Below, in pieces: positions 1 to 11,277 of a DNA stretch of 64,000 bases. The translations under genes and the position numbers were made by a program. This stretch comes from Trigonopsis variabilis. Its lineage: Eukaryota > Ascomycota > Trigonopsidomycetes > Trigonopsidales > Trigonopsidaceae. Every line of letters begins with the position of its first letter. Positions within the stretch are counted from its first letter, which is position 1. The notes under the pieces were generated by a model, which saw only the letters and a list, made by a program, of their open reading frames with translations, ran no database searches and was not told the origin of the DNA. The stretch lies in NCBI GenBank assembly GCA_003707065.3, contig PPXM03000014.1:62001-126000 (forward strand). Reading direction: 5' to 3'.

Positions 1-1569
1 GCCATTGATAAACCGGATTCCTCTCATGTTCCACGAGGCGTTAGCAGGCATGATAGACTTTTCGCGCTTCGACTGAAGATCCACATAAGACAGACTAGGA
101 CAGGGCAAGATACGGGCAGGGACAACGGCCATCTGGTCACTGACATTGATACCAAACTCTTTGAGGAACGGATTCTGCTTCACGCCCAAGACATCGAGGC
201 CTTCATTCTGGATCAACCGGGCATTATCGGCAGGACGGCGACAGGCAAACTTGATCATTGCAGCCGTATGGTCGTCTGAGAGTTTGCCCATAAACGCTTG
301 ACCGTTGACGACCTCGCACAACTCAGCAGGGACCAATTGCGGTTTGCCATTCTTGCCAGCAGCACCGACGTTGATCAAACGGAGGTGCGGGTATTGGAGG
401 CGGATCTTGTACTTGGCGTTGAAGTATTCGGTAACCGAGACTGATTTTCCTTTTTCTTCCCACTTGAAGTGCTCATCGTCGGCACTTCGGACGGAAATCC
501 CAGCAACAGTCTTGATGCGGGTGACCCCTGTATGAGAAACCTTCACCTTGAGCTTTCTAATGAACCGGCCGTATTGTTCAACGCGATAGCCGGTGGGAGG
601 ACTGCGGCCTTGGAGGTTGGTCTGCAGATAATCTTCCATCAGGGCGGCCAAATTGACAGGTTTATAGAATGCCGTCGTACAGGTGTTGATGTTGACTGCC
701 AAGGAGAAGCTTGCAGGCCGGAAAGACGAGTAGTAGCCGCGGAACGCATACAGACCACGGGTCAAGTCAAACGGATTGGGATCATTAGCGACGAAAAACT
801 TGTTTCGACCCACAGGCACGATAGTATCCTTCCCATTAGGAGTGAAAGAAAGAATGGTATTGTAGGACTGGGTAAAGCTCGAGATGTCCAAGGAAGGGTT
901 GGTGCCGGCCACGTATTCCTTGAGTTTATGAATGTCCAATGCTGTGTCGTAGGTGATGGTAACTTTGAATTCGGGCGACTTCTCATGAGGGCCAGACTCG
1001 TCGTCGCCGTAGAACTTGACAGTCACACTCAGCTTGTCTCCCCATGGCAATTTACGAGGCGCATAGATCACCTGGGAGTAGTCATGAGCAACATACGACT
1101 TCACTTTGGCCAGCTCAGGCTCGTCAAACAGCAGCTGGAACAGTCTCTTGCGAATGCGTTTCTTTCCACTCACGTCGGGAGAGATGGCCACGCGGTAGGT
1201 CTCAATGCTCAAATCTTGAAGCTTGACGGGGTAAAAGTTGGCTCGCACTAACGTCGACGTACCAATTGTATTGAAATCGGGACGGTTGGGGAACTCAGGG
1301 CCCAGGTTCAGGCGCTTCAGCGAACTCAGCAGGTCCTCAGCCTGCTTGATTTCCTGGACTGGATTCTCGATGCGCCCACCGCTTTCGAAAAGAATCGGGC
1401 CACTGGGCGCTCCTCCTCGACCCCCTCGCCCTCCTCTGAAATCTCCTCGTCCCCCTCGTCCGCCATAGCCTCCTCGTGAATCCCCACGACCTCCTCTAAA
1501 ATCGCCTCCTCCTCGGCCTCCCCGAAAATCTCCACGACCTCCACGGCCTCTTCCTCTTGCTCCAGACAT
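1..1569 (-). CDS. AGO1: Argonaute, N-terminal 523 residues (runs off the window)
   Basis: This is the 5' part of an Argonaute, the small-RNA-guided effector of RNAi. The ATG is at 1569-1567 and the frame stays open to base 1. Residues 1 to about 60 are RGG/RGR repeats (MSGARGRGRGGRGDFRGG), a disordered RNA-binding tail seen in many Argonautes. An ArgoN-like region and L1 follow, then a PAZ domain at about residues 300-430 with its hallmarks SVTEYFNAKYKIRLQYP, LINVG, LVPAELCEVVNGQ and KL followed by a positively charged helix. The L2 linker begins after that. The MID and PIWI domains with the slicer residues lie beyond base 1, so slicing competence cannot be judged. No intron or break is visible in this part. 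Many budding yeasts have lost RNAi, so the gene is informative about the lineage. The family call is firm; the symbol follows budding-yeast usage. Confidence 0.92.
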   Translation of the reverse strand, partial: MSGARGRGRGGRGDFRGGRGGGDFRGGRGDSRGGYGGRGGRGDFRGGRGGRGGAPSGPILFESGGRIENPVQEIKQAEDLLSSLKRLNLGPEFPNRPDFNTIGTSTLVRANFYPVKLQDLSIETYRVAISPDVSGKKRIRKRLFQLLFDEPELAKVKSYVAHDYSQVIYAPRKLPWGDKLSVTVKFYGDDESGPHEKSPEFKVTITYDTALDIHKLKEYVAGTNPSLDISSFTQSYNTILSFTPNGKDTIVPVGRNKFFVANDPNPFDLTRGLYAFRGYYSSFRPASFSLAVNINTCTTAFYKPVNLAALMEDYLQTNLQGRSPPTGYRVEQYGRFIRKLKVKVSHTGVTRIKTVAGISVRSADDEHFKWEEKGKSVSVTEYFNAKYKIRLQYPHLRLINVGAAGKNGKPQLVPAELCEVVNGQAFMGKLSDDHTAAMIKFACRRPADNARLIQNEGLDVLGVKQNPFLKEFGINVSDQMAVVPARILPCPSLSYVDLQSKREKSIMPANASWNMRGIRFING

Positions 1570-2346
1570 TGTGGTTGCTTGTTTTCAAGTCTGTGTTGAG
1601 AAGTCGAGTGGTGAGTCGTCTCTGACTAGACGCTTGTAACCTTTGTTACCGAGTCTTTGTCTCTCGCCAGTTCCTTTGTTGGCACAACACAACACTGAGC
1701 CAGTCGAGACAAGCCACGAACTACGACGCTACGAGCAGTGCCAGGGAACAGCGTAGATAGGAGTTAAGCGTTGATCATTGGAAGTGGCCAATCACGTTTC
1801 ATCATTACTGTCGCTCCTCTGCTGTTCGTTCTCAAGGGGAGTTCAAACGTCACAAGTCTCGAGCCAGAGTCTTTGTTAATAGCTGAGGTTAATAGGACAC
1901 TGATGCCGTACCACCGAATGACGCGTTTGCCTCTCGTAAGCTTAGATTGGACTGGATTTACGGCTATTCATGTGCCAATAGGTCACGGCGGGTGTATGGA
2001 TGGTGTGTCCTGGATCTCGCGAGTTTGTGCCTCTGAGGTTACAGAACAACGTGGCACTATATATCACACGTTAGACAAGGAGCAGTAATGAGGAAAGAAG
2101 GCGTAATTTTGTAAAGCCCGTGTAAGTACGACGATAACAGCCTTAGACGCTCAAGAGAGCGCCGAGAACTACAGCAGAAGTCTTCTCAAAATTAAACAAT
2201 ATTACCTTTTTACATCCTATTAATTCATGTAGCGTCTCTATGTCTAACCCAGCCGGTATGTTCTAACTTGGGAGGCATTCTTGTCCTTGCAAGTCATCAT
2301 CTGACGACGAGCTCATGTGTGGGGTTTTTGCACCATCAACGATGGT
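1570..2346. other. Intergenic: Argonaute upstream region and 3' side of a Zn-cluster gene
   Basis: About 780 bases between the Argonaute start and the stop of the transcription factor gene, both on the minus strand. I see no convincing gene. Plus-strand frames here (the longest about 105 codons) have no recognisable motifs. A TATA-like stretch (ctatatatcac) lies near 2057. Confidence 0.5.
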
Positions 2347-4236
2347 TCAGGCAAATAAGGGACAGAGTGATAAATCAGAGAGGTACTGAATCCAATCCCA
2401 GTCGCCGTTTATTGCAGTTGGATCCTTCATCGCAGCTCGCGCATTGCGCGATTTCCAGATCTGATCGAGGACGTTTCTGGCGACCACAGTATTAGAACAG
2501 CCTGTTTCCGAGAATCGGGTGTCGAGACGCTGGCAAATACGCGCAAACAGCTTCTCGTCTCGGCAGACAAAGCCGGCTACAAAGAGAGGAAAAGTAATCG
2601 ACGGCTCTGGAGGAGCGCCAGTTTGGCATGTCTCGGTGACCTCGATTATATTCCGGATGGCCCAGTAGATTTCAGACTCTGGGATGCCAAGATTCAGGCC
2701 TGGGCACGATACCAGCCTCTCACTATGGAACCGGACGGTCTGCTGCAAACAAATCAACGCTGCAGCCGAGTACATGTGGCTCATTTTATCGTTTGCCGTC
2801 AGTAGCTGACAGGACAAAGCAAGAATCTCCCAGATACCTGAGCGGATCTCGTGCGCTTCCGTCATGAGATCCTCCAGCGAGTCCACATGGCTGTTTCGCA
2901 AATCTGCTATCCGCCATAGAATCACAAACACGTTGGTGCAGCACGACATCAAGGCGTCATGCTTGTCTACCGTCCAAATATCATCAAGCCACCGCTGGAG
3001 AAGTTCATACTTGGAAGGTTGGCGAACGATGATTTCCTTTGTAGAATCGAGAGAGACGTCAAACGAAGACTGATAATAGTTCAGAAACTCGAGGTCTTTT
3101 GATAGCAGCTCGGTCCCAAGCGTCAGGGCGCTGATGATATCGTGGAAGAAAAAATTTCGAATCAGCCAAAGCTCAAACAGATTTGCACACGGGCGTGCAT
3201 TCAGTATGTAACGGCCCACCGATTGGATCAGTTTACTGCTCTTGCGCATATTGGAGGTCCACGACGAGCCACCAGTGGTGGACTGCAGACCAGTCAGCAG
3301 GAGAGATGAGGTAAGAGCTTCGATGGCACCGCTATATGAAAAGTTCTGAGACATGTCCACTTGATCCATCAGACTCAGCGCCTTGACTTGAGCGCGCTGG
3401 TAGACAGCTTTAGGGAGCTCTGCCCGGAAATACAACTGCGCCGCCGAAAACGCCAAAACAGTCGACCGCACGAGCGGACTATGAGCCATGACCGGCAGCA
3501 AAAGGCACGAGAATGCGCTTGCTTTTGAGTCAACGGATGACAATAACGGAACGACGATATCAAACCATCCAGTTAGCAGCTTTTGGGAGGGTCCGTCATC
3601 TCCACTCAATAGGGTCAGAGCACTTGGGTGAGGAGGTATAGAGCTTGGACCACCAAGGTGGTGAGAATGCTCCTCATCCAGGTCTTCGACAAGCTCTGGT
3701 AACGCGAGATCATGGCCCGTGGACGGCAAAGGGGGCGCTAGAATGCCTATAAGTTCATCGCAGGGAGGAAAACCAAGACCGCTGTGATCTTGTTGACTGG
3801 GAGTAGAGAATATAAATGAGGTATCATGGGAAGCACTGCTGGACTCGTAAGGTAACGTCTTTGGCGGGCTGGGCGTAGCGGAAGAAGCGGTAAACGCTGC
3901 TGCGGGATCAGGCAGATTAGAACTATATCGTCTCTTCTTGGCTGGCGACGACTCGCCCTCGTCTGTAAACGCAATCTTCACTGGCTGCTGAACGCTGTTA
4001 TAAGAGGGATCAGAAGCCACTTGGAGGATATTGGGTACTCGAAACTTGACTTTACTTCTCCATTGGCAGTCCAGCTTCAACTTGGAACACGACGAGCACA
4101 CTGGGTAGGTCTCATCGCACTTTTTTTTCCTTATCGTAAGCCTATCGCTCCCTCGACTCTCCGCTTACCTTCGCACGCAGGTCAGACAGCCCGATCGTGA
4201 TCTTCGTCGTTTCGCCTCTGTAGACGACATTTGCAT
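2347..4236 (-). CDS. Zn2Cys6 transcription factor, Fungal_trans_2 type
   Basis: A nuclear Zn-cluster regulator of about 616 residues. Exons are 4236-4169 and 4129-2347, joined across a 39-nt intron (4168-4130) that splits the zinc cluster. The joined motif is CLTCVRRKKKC, DETYPV, C-SS-C, SKLKLD, C (CX2CX6CX6CX2CX6C). The frame runs upstream to 4368 but begins there with GTG just after a stop, so the first in-frame ATG (4236, MQMSSTEAKRRRSR) is preferred; a second ATG is at 4230. A Ser/Pro-rich linker follows, then a long helical region (TGWFDIVVPLLSSVDSKAS, VRSTVLAFSAAQLYF) typical of the UGA3/LYS14-like regulator domain. It lies directly downstream of an amidase gene on the same strand, so control of amide or amine use is plausible but not shown. 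Confidence 0.85.
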
Positions 4237-4585
4237 CAGCTCCTCGCCAAAACCGACGCGAGCCCCGTCTGTACTCTCTCGATAACGTGAACCAAATTGA
4301 TGAGGTGAATCCGAAATCGTGACTTGGCCGTTACCTCGGCTCGACTCAGCGTTACGTGGATCTATCACGACTTTTCACGAGACATCGCTCCGTTGCAGCA
4401 GAGCGCACGTATGGATGTGTTGAAGCTAAATAGCCTTTAGTTCACATTGTCTCAGCCGGACTCGAATGGTTGTAGACTGCGTCTGCGATGCGTTTGGGAT
4501 TGAAAGACATGGGCACGTTTACGTGAGGGGTTGGACGAGTGTTACATAAATAAAAACAGTGCGATTTCAATTTCCTTGTATTACC
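4237..4585. other. Intergenic, promoter side of the Zn-cluster gene
   Basis: About 350 bases between the transcription factor start and the amidase stop. I see no gene. A short out-of-frame ATG (near 4393) lies upstream of the preferred start and could act as an upstream start codon. Confidence 0.4.
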
Positions 4586-6274
4586 TTAACAATCCGTGGC
4601 CTGGAGAGTAGCCTGGACGACTCTGGCTAGGTGGACAGCCAGTTCTTCCTGGTGGCGCCTGGTGCACAGTTGGACGCAGACTGGGCTTTGGTGAGAGACG
4701 ATGGGGTCGTAGGCTTTCATGACCACCTCGTCGATGTCGTTCAGAGGCTCCCGGTTCTCAGGCAGGTCGACATTGCGGTCGACAAAGCCGGTGGGACAAG
4801 TGATGGCCGGGATATCGAGAAAGTTTTGTAAGATCGTGTACATGGTCCGCGTGGGCATGGTTTCCCCCACTTTGAATGCAGTAGATTCCCAGCTTGGGCA
4901 GACGATACAGTCAACGGCCTCCTGGGACGAGGTGAATTTGGCAGACGAGTTCCAGTACTCGATGAACTGCTGCTGGAGCTGGTATCGTCGCTCGGCTTGC
5001 TTCCAGTGGTCGTACACCGAGACCTTTTGGCAGTTGTTTCCCAGGGCGTGTGCTTTTAGCTTCACAATCTGAGGGATGATGGGCTCTCCAGACAGGTTAC
5101 AGAACTCCTTCAGACCTTGCATTTGGTCGGCAGACAGGATCTCGCCCGCCGTCTTCACTATGGAGTCCATATAAGTAGGGGGGTCTAGCTCCACCACGTC
5201 GTAGCCTGCCTGGCGCAGAGATCGAGCCACGGTATCGAGGGCCCGCTGAATAGGAGGATGCGGTTTTACAATGCCATTCCATCTCATGATACCAAACGAA
5301 TGCGCGCTCTTTTTCACAGGAGTCCACGGGAACGGGGACAGCTTTGCATCGCGAAGCCAGGGTTTCGCGTCCATGGCAACTTGCATCATCAGTTCGAGGT
5401 CATCGAGCGTCCGGGTCACCGGTCCAATCACAGATTGGATGATCGGCTGACCTGCGTTGGTGTTGGACGTCTTGTAGTAGCTGACCCGTCCCGTCGACGG
5501 GCGAAGGCCATAGAGACCCTGGAAACTGCTAGGAATCCGGATACTTCCTGCGACGTCTGTTCCCCATCCTGCGACTGCGCCATGGGCCGCAATCAGTGAA
5601 GCCTCCCCCCCTGAGCTGCCTCCGCTGGTCAACGATCGGTTATGGGCAGCTACGGTGTGTCCGTGGATGTTGGAGTATGTGTCTGCAGACATCATGGCCA
5701 TTGGAACGGTGGTCTTGACAAATAAAAGCGCTCCTGCCTCTCTCATGATCGTCACCATGAGCGACTCGTCCTCTTTTCCTGTTTTCTGGTCCAAAAGACC
5801 AACAAAGCCCAGAGACGTGTCTGTTCCCTCGACATTGAACTGATCCTATACATTAGACATCCCCAAACGCACAAACCGCACCTTTAAAGAGATTGGCAGG
5901 CCATGTAAAGGCCCAACCAGGCGTCCATGCTTTGCAAAATACTCATCCAGCTCTTGAGCTCTTTCCAGCGCCCGGTCAAAGAAGATCTCTGAGCAGCAAT
6001 TGAGCAATTGGTGGCATAGAGCGGCCCGATGACAAAACGCCCGGCAGATCTGCACAGCAGTCAACTGTCCAGTCTGAATCCCATTCACCAGCTCGCTGGC
6101 AGACAGGTGCACTAGCTCGACCTCATCTTTAGGAAGAACCTCGTCAAGATATTTGTTTGCATCGGGATATTCCTCAGGCGAGGGAATCTCGTTTAACAGC
6201 CACTCTGACGGAATGTTCTCCCACAGCTCCTTACGTTTTTTTTCCGCAATTATCTCCCATTGCGCCCTCGTCAT
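4586..6274 (-). CDS. Amidase-signature family hydrolase (acetamidase/fatty-acid-amide-hydrolase type)
   Basis: It hydrolyses a carboxamide to acid plus ammonia or amine. Exons are 6274-5882 and 5845-4586, with a 36-nt intron (5881-5846) falling exactly between Lys and Asp of SLK|DQFNVEG. The product is about 550 residues, the usual size for fungal AmdS-like enzymes. The Ser-cisSer-Lys triad is complete: K131, S208 in GGSSGGEAS, S232 in AGSIRIPSSFQGLYGLRPS. The N-terminus (WENIPSEWLLNEIP) and the GPLHGLPISLK block are also typical. A GTG sits upstream in frame at 6298, but the first in-frame ATG is at 6274 and fits homologue N-termini. The gene lies between two Zn-cluster regulators, all on the minus strand. 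The substrate is unknown. A second, diverged amidase is at 19.6 kb. Confidence 0.92.
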
Positions 6275-6765
6275 CGCTGTCTTTGCACTAGAATCCACAT
6301 CATCCTATCTATAAGATATGGTATCAGGACACAGAGTGATACCCGGAAAATATATTTCCCAATCCGGACGACACCCTGTCCCGGGACAAGATAGGCCTAA
6401 AAGGGAAACCGCCAGGCCGGCCGGCATTTGATATCAAACAAGTCAGTCGGCAAGCGTCAAGCACCGGCAAATGTCAGTGGTACCATGTTCTTGCGATTAG
6501 AGCTGATAGTGCTCGATAAGCGTCCGGTCCCGGCGATCTATCAGAGATTGTGTCACGTGTTTCTGATAATGCAAATCGCTACAGATGAGTTGCGTAGCAA
6601 GGATCCGTGGACACATGAGCTGCGTAGAAGAGGATGTCTGTAAACAGATCTGATCGATATTCAAGCTTCTACAAGTCGTAGTATCTATAAGTATGTTTCA
6701 TAAAATGTGTACCATCTATAATTATGATCGATATCCAGGACCATGTATGTATTTCTTATGTACTT
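6275..6765. other. Intergenic, amidase upstream region
   Basis: About 490 bases upstream of the amidase and downstream of the second Zn-cluster gene. I see no gene; the plus-strand frame here is short and featureless. GATA cores occur (ctatctataagatatgg near 6305), too generic to call. Confidence 0.35.
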
Positions 6766-8714
6766 CTATAACACCGAGGAATAGCCAAATAGGCTCAAAG
6801 TGTGAGTCCAGGTAGATCCAAAGTCCTCCTCAGAGGACTGCTGGTTCCACAAGCGGTCATAACCAGACGCTGGGACTTCTTCTTGAGGAAGGGGGAAAGG
6901 ATTGAGGGAGAAGAAGGATTCTAAAAAGGTATCGCTGCAGTCGTAGAATGGAGCGTCCTTGTTCTGCCAGATTTCTTGTAAAGATTGCAGCGCGTCAGAC
7001 ACCGCTGTTTTAGAGTTGGCTACTGCGGGAGCCAGCTGGACATCATAATCGACGTAGGAGCAAGCATCGCTCAGCGCGAGCCAAATGCGCATGGCGAGGT
7101 CGTTTGAAATGGTCGATGAGTTTGTGAGGATATAAAAGAGCAGAATCATAGAGGCTGCCTCGACGTATCGGGTGGAGAACCAGTTATACTTGGACTGCTT
7201 GAGCCGGTCACCGACGCGTCGCAGGACTGCAGGGATGGAGATGGCGGCTTCGATGCACTCTGTGAATCCAGACAAGATGGCATCCTGGACCTGCGGCTGG
7301 AGAATGTCTTGCTTCTTGTTGAAATAAAGGGAAAAGACCATGAACGGCCGAAACATGATCATTTTCAGAAACAGATAAAGCAGCCGGATCCAGTACCACT
7401 CCATGCACTCTTTATCCGACAGTTTGTCGATCTGGGCAATGTCGGTGACCGCAATGTGAGGAGACGAGGAGGCAAACATGTCATCCATTTCCTTCATCAG
7501 CGTGTACACTGATGTGTAGACTTGGGAGATATCTGCCTGCCCAATAGATTCGTTATAGATGACCGTGATTCGCGGCACGATGTATGAGCAGAGGAGAAAC
7601 CGCAGCTTTGTGTGTTGAGCGGCAATCCCAATGGATTCGAAAGCCTGGGGGTAGAAAGGAGTCATTAGAATATTGGATGTGCTGGACGGGCGGCCAAGAG
7701 ATAAACAGAGCATGTTCTCCCATATACAGCAGGCCACCCAGGTGCGATGCCCTTGGAAGCCTTTCGAGTTGGAGTTCAGTTCGAGACGATGCAAACCCAT
7801 TGACAGAGCCATTCGTACAGCCATGCCGTTAAACAGATAGGCCGCGTCATGGTTTGCTTTGAATATTTGAAGAATGCTGGAGAAAATATAACAGTGGATG
7901 GTCTGGAGACTGGGCGGGTCTGTTAAGGCAGGCAGAATCTGTTGCGACCGCTTGAAATAAAGCGTCATCCAGATCAAATGGTGCACGTTCTGGATAGGAC
8001 CCAGGTTCGACCCAAACGATAGTCCTAGAGCAATCAGGCAATAGAGCAGACAGTATTCCGAGTCTGGGGTACTGCTAATGACGCTAGGACGGGTCTTCCA
8101 CAGCCTGACAGCCTTTTCTAGATAGGATTCCTGGTTGAGAATGGGAATGATAAGCGACATACAGCTGAAAAACGTCTCGAGCACAGTCACCATTTCTTCC
8201 TCCTCCAGCTCGATGTTCTCGTCGTTATTGCCTGACGCCAGAGTCTGTATGCTTTCGGGTATCGATACAAACTTGTCAAAGGTCGATTTAAACGCATGAA
8301 GATTCATATACGAGCATAACTTTGAGATAAAGTATCGGTGGCTTGACGGGCCTTCTGGTCAACCTATGGACCCAAACTAGACTTACCGTAGTACAAGTCC
8401 TCCGCATTAATCCGTTTAGCCTGGCTTTTGTCGTTGATGGTCAAGTCAATCCGCGGAAGCGAGCAAAACTGGCTGGGAACACTTGATCTTAGTCTCAACG
8501 CCCAAAGCTCATCTTACATCTGGAGCTTCCTCTGTCTCCGGACCCGGTATCCATCCCGATAAACGCACGCGACGCCGAGCTTGCTGCAGTTGGAGCAGGG
8601 CGTCTGTCCCGAACACTGGGTGGTGAGTCACGGTCGGCACTGCCATCTCACCCTCACTCGCTTTTCGCGGCAGTGGTCGCAAGCTTTAGAAGATCGCTTT
8701 GAACCTGATCTCAT
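6766..8714 (-). CDS. Zn2Cys6 transcription factor, Fungal_trans type
   Basis: A Zn-cluster regulator of about 613 residues in four exons: 8714-8652, 8615-8518, 8481-8387 and 8351-6766. Introns are 36, 36 and 35 nt. Splicing rebuilds a perfect cluster, CDHCREKRVR-CSGQTP-CSN-CSKLGVAC (CX2CX6CX5CX2CX6C), then a basic linker (RDGYRVRRQRKL). The third splice rejoins DLYYGPSSHRYFISKL, which matches the YGPSS signature common in this family. For introns 2 and 3 other in-frame acceptors exist (30 or 32 nt); I chose those that match the size of the other introns and the YGPSS motif. The middle homology domain follows (TPDSEYCLLYCLIALG, YLFNGMAVRMALSMGLHR). The gene is divergent from the DUR3-like symporter, with about 220 bases between starts, which suggests shared or direct control. 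Confidence 0.87.
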
Positions 8715-8933
8715 TTCATTATCTTTCAGTGGGCCAAGGAATAAATATCGTCGATTTAGGCCACCCAGTCAGATCTCGGAGCAGGGACTTCCTGTTTAGG
8801 CAGATCTTATTCCGGCGTCGCTATCAGACCGAGATTGTAACGGGTCCGCTGATAACGAAGGCTATCATGGCCCAGGATCCAAAATATAAGTTCTCGGGTT
8901 GATTGACTGAATGGTAACCAGCAAGATCTCGAC
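8715..8933. promoter_or_regulatory. Divergent promoter between Zn-cluster regulator and DUR3-like gene
   Basis: Only about 219 bases separate the two ATGs. GATA cores occur as attatctttc near 8720, ctgataacg near 8850 and ctatcat near 8862. GATA factors govern nitrogen genes in yeasts, so this is suggestive only. A compact divergent arrangement of a regulator and a transporter often marks a dedicated regulator. Confidence 0.45.
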
Positions 8934-10991
8934 ATGGCTGAAACTATTCTTTCCCAAGCGTATGGGTACACGTTTACCTTAGTCCTTGGCGCTGCGTTTG
9001 CTGTCATGATGATTGGCATCACCTACGTGCTGAAAAAATATATGGGCGAGGTCCAAGACTCTGAACAATTCTCCACTGCTTCCAGATCCGTCAAGACCGG
9101 TCTGATCTCGTCTGCCGTCGTGTCGTCGTGGGCCTGGCCTGCTACTCTCCTTTTATCGGGCAACTGGTCCTACACATACGGAATCGCGGGTGTCTACTGG
9201 TATGCCATCATTGGTTCGGTCCAGATTGTCTTTTTCTCGTGCCTGGCTGTCGAAATGAAGCTGATGGCTCCTGGAGCTCATACTGTCGCTGAGATCGTGC
9301 GAGCCCGGTTCGGAAAGGCTGGCCATATTGTCTACCTGTGCTACTGTTTGGCAGTCAATATCATTGTGTCTGGCACTCTGCTTCTCGGCGGTGCCCAAGG
9401 CTTTTCTTCTTCGACGGGGATGCATGTTGTCGCAGCCTGTCTTCTCCTTCCTCTTGGCGTGATCTTCTACACTCTGTTTGGAGGTATCAAGGCTACGTTT
9501 ATATCAGACTGGATCCATACCGTTATCATCTATGTCATCATCTTGTGCACGATGTTCACCTTCTACACGACCTCCAAACACGTCGGCTCTCCCAGCAAGA
9601 TGTACGACCTCTTGAAGGAAGCTGCTACAATCCATCCTTCGACTGGACACGACGGAAGCTATCTGACCATGCGAAACTCAACCATGGTCAAAGTCGCCTG
9701 GTCAGCTTTGATCGGCGGCTTTGTCACTGTCTTTGGCGATCCTAGTTATGGTCAAAAGGCCATCTCCGCGTCCACCAAGGGCGTTTTCAAAGGTTACTTG
9801 CTTGGTGGTCTCTCGTGGTTTATTATTCCCTGGGCTCTCGGTTCCTCGGCCGGTCTAGGCACTCGAGCTCTCCTTAACACACCAGCAATCTTTACTTATC
9901 CTAAGGTGAGTTGATTTCCTTAAAACATGCTAACTCTCTAGCCCCTTACTGCTGCCCAGGCCGGTGCTGGCATGCCTCTATTTTTCGGAATGGCTGCGGT
10001 TTTTGGAACCAGCGGTGCCGCAGCTGCTCTGGTCATGCTCTTCATGTCGGTGACATCGGCCATGTCTGCCGAATTGGTGGCCTTCTCGTCTATTGCAACC
10101 TATGACTTGTATCGTGAATACTATAACCCAAACGCCTCGGGCAAATCACTTGTCTGGGTGTCTCATATCTGTGTTATCTTATTTGGTATCATCATGGGTA
10201 CTTTTGCCGTCTGGTTTAACTACGTCGGCGTCAACGTCAGCTGGATTATCTCGTTCAAGGGTATCATCCTTGCTCCTTCAGTCGGTGCGTTGGCCATGAC
10301 TGTGTTTTGGAAAGGAATGAACAAGTGGGGCCTTATTATTGGTGCACCCGCCGGAACGGCCACTGGAATCGCCTGCTGGGTTGGCTCGGCTTACCATTTC
10401 AACAATGGAGTCTTGAACGTGAATACGCTTGTGACCCCTAATGCCACTCTGCTGGCCAACTTTGTGGCTTTGTTCTCTACTCCCATCTATGCCTTTTTCT
10501 TGTCGTTTATCCAGCCCGAGCACTTTGATCCCAAATCAATGCTCCACAGCTTTACTGCTGCCGATGATGCCACCGCCAAGGAAGTCGCCGCTATGGAGAT
10601 TGATGAGAACGGCGAGGAATTCAAAGAGCTTAGCAAGATTGCCATCTTTGGTCGCATCCTTTCGGTCGCCTTCTTCTTGATCTTTATGTTTATCATACCG
10701 ATGCCCATCTACGGCGTTAGCTGGATCTGCTCCAAAGGAATGTTTACTGCTTGGATTGTCATCATTTTCATCTGGCTCATCCTGGTCGCTCTCTACATCC
10801 TGATCTATCCCGTCTATGAGAGCTGGGACTCCATTATCAGGGTCGCCAAATACATCTTCTCGAGGACGACCCCCTCAGTGCCCGTTCTTCATTGCGAGCC
10901 GGTATCTGAGGACGAAGCAGGAGAGTCAACGAAGGGTGACGCATTAGAAAAAGTTCAATCGATAGAGAATGCTCCTGCAGCTCAAAGATGA
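8934..10991 (+). CDS. DUR3: Urea/polyamine symporter of the sodium:solute symporter family, DUR3-like
   Basis: A plasma-membrane symporter of about 673 residues with about 15 membrane segments. Exons are 8934-9905 and 9942-10991. The 36-nt intron (9906-9941) has a clear branch site (gctaact). Diagnostic blocks match yeast Dur3: ASRSVKTGLISSAVVSSWAW near residue 44, LMAPGAHTVAEIVRARFGK, YTLFGGIKATFISDWIH, the loop SPSKMYDLLKEAATIHP, GQKAISASTKGVFKGYLLGG and, after the intron, LFMSVTSAMSAELVAFSSI then TYDLYREYYNPNASGK. A hydrophilic acidic C-tail follows. Yeast Dur3 carries urea and polyamines; which is used here is not decidable from sequence. It is divergent from a Zn-cluster regulator and near two amidases and an amine-type permease. 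Confidence 0.9.
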
Positions 10992-11277
10992 CGGTGATAT
11001 TTTTGGATTATGTGTTTTTTTAATAGAGATAGCTTTTAATGATTGTGATAATTTGTAGTCTGGCGAATGTAGCATGACGACTGTAGTATTGCTGTATTTA
11101 CTTACTGTGGGTAGCAATGTCGGGATTTCTTATAACTGCTTAAGTTCGCTTGTAGTGAAATACGGCTGAGGAGAGCTTATCCGGAGAACCAACTATATTA
11201 CTATACACTATACTAACCTATCTATTTAACCATATCATAATTTAATGTTTTACCATATGCACATCCGTAGCAAGATT

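Noticed and set aside
469-1251. 260-codon plus-strand frame
   Set aside because: Antisense to the Argonaute N and PAZ coding sequence, which has clear family motifs.
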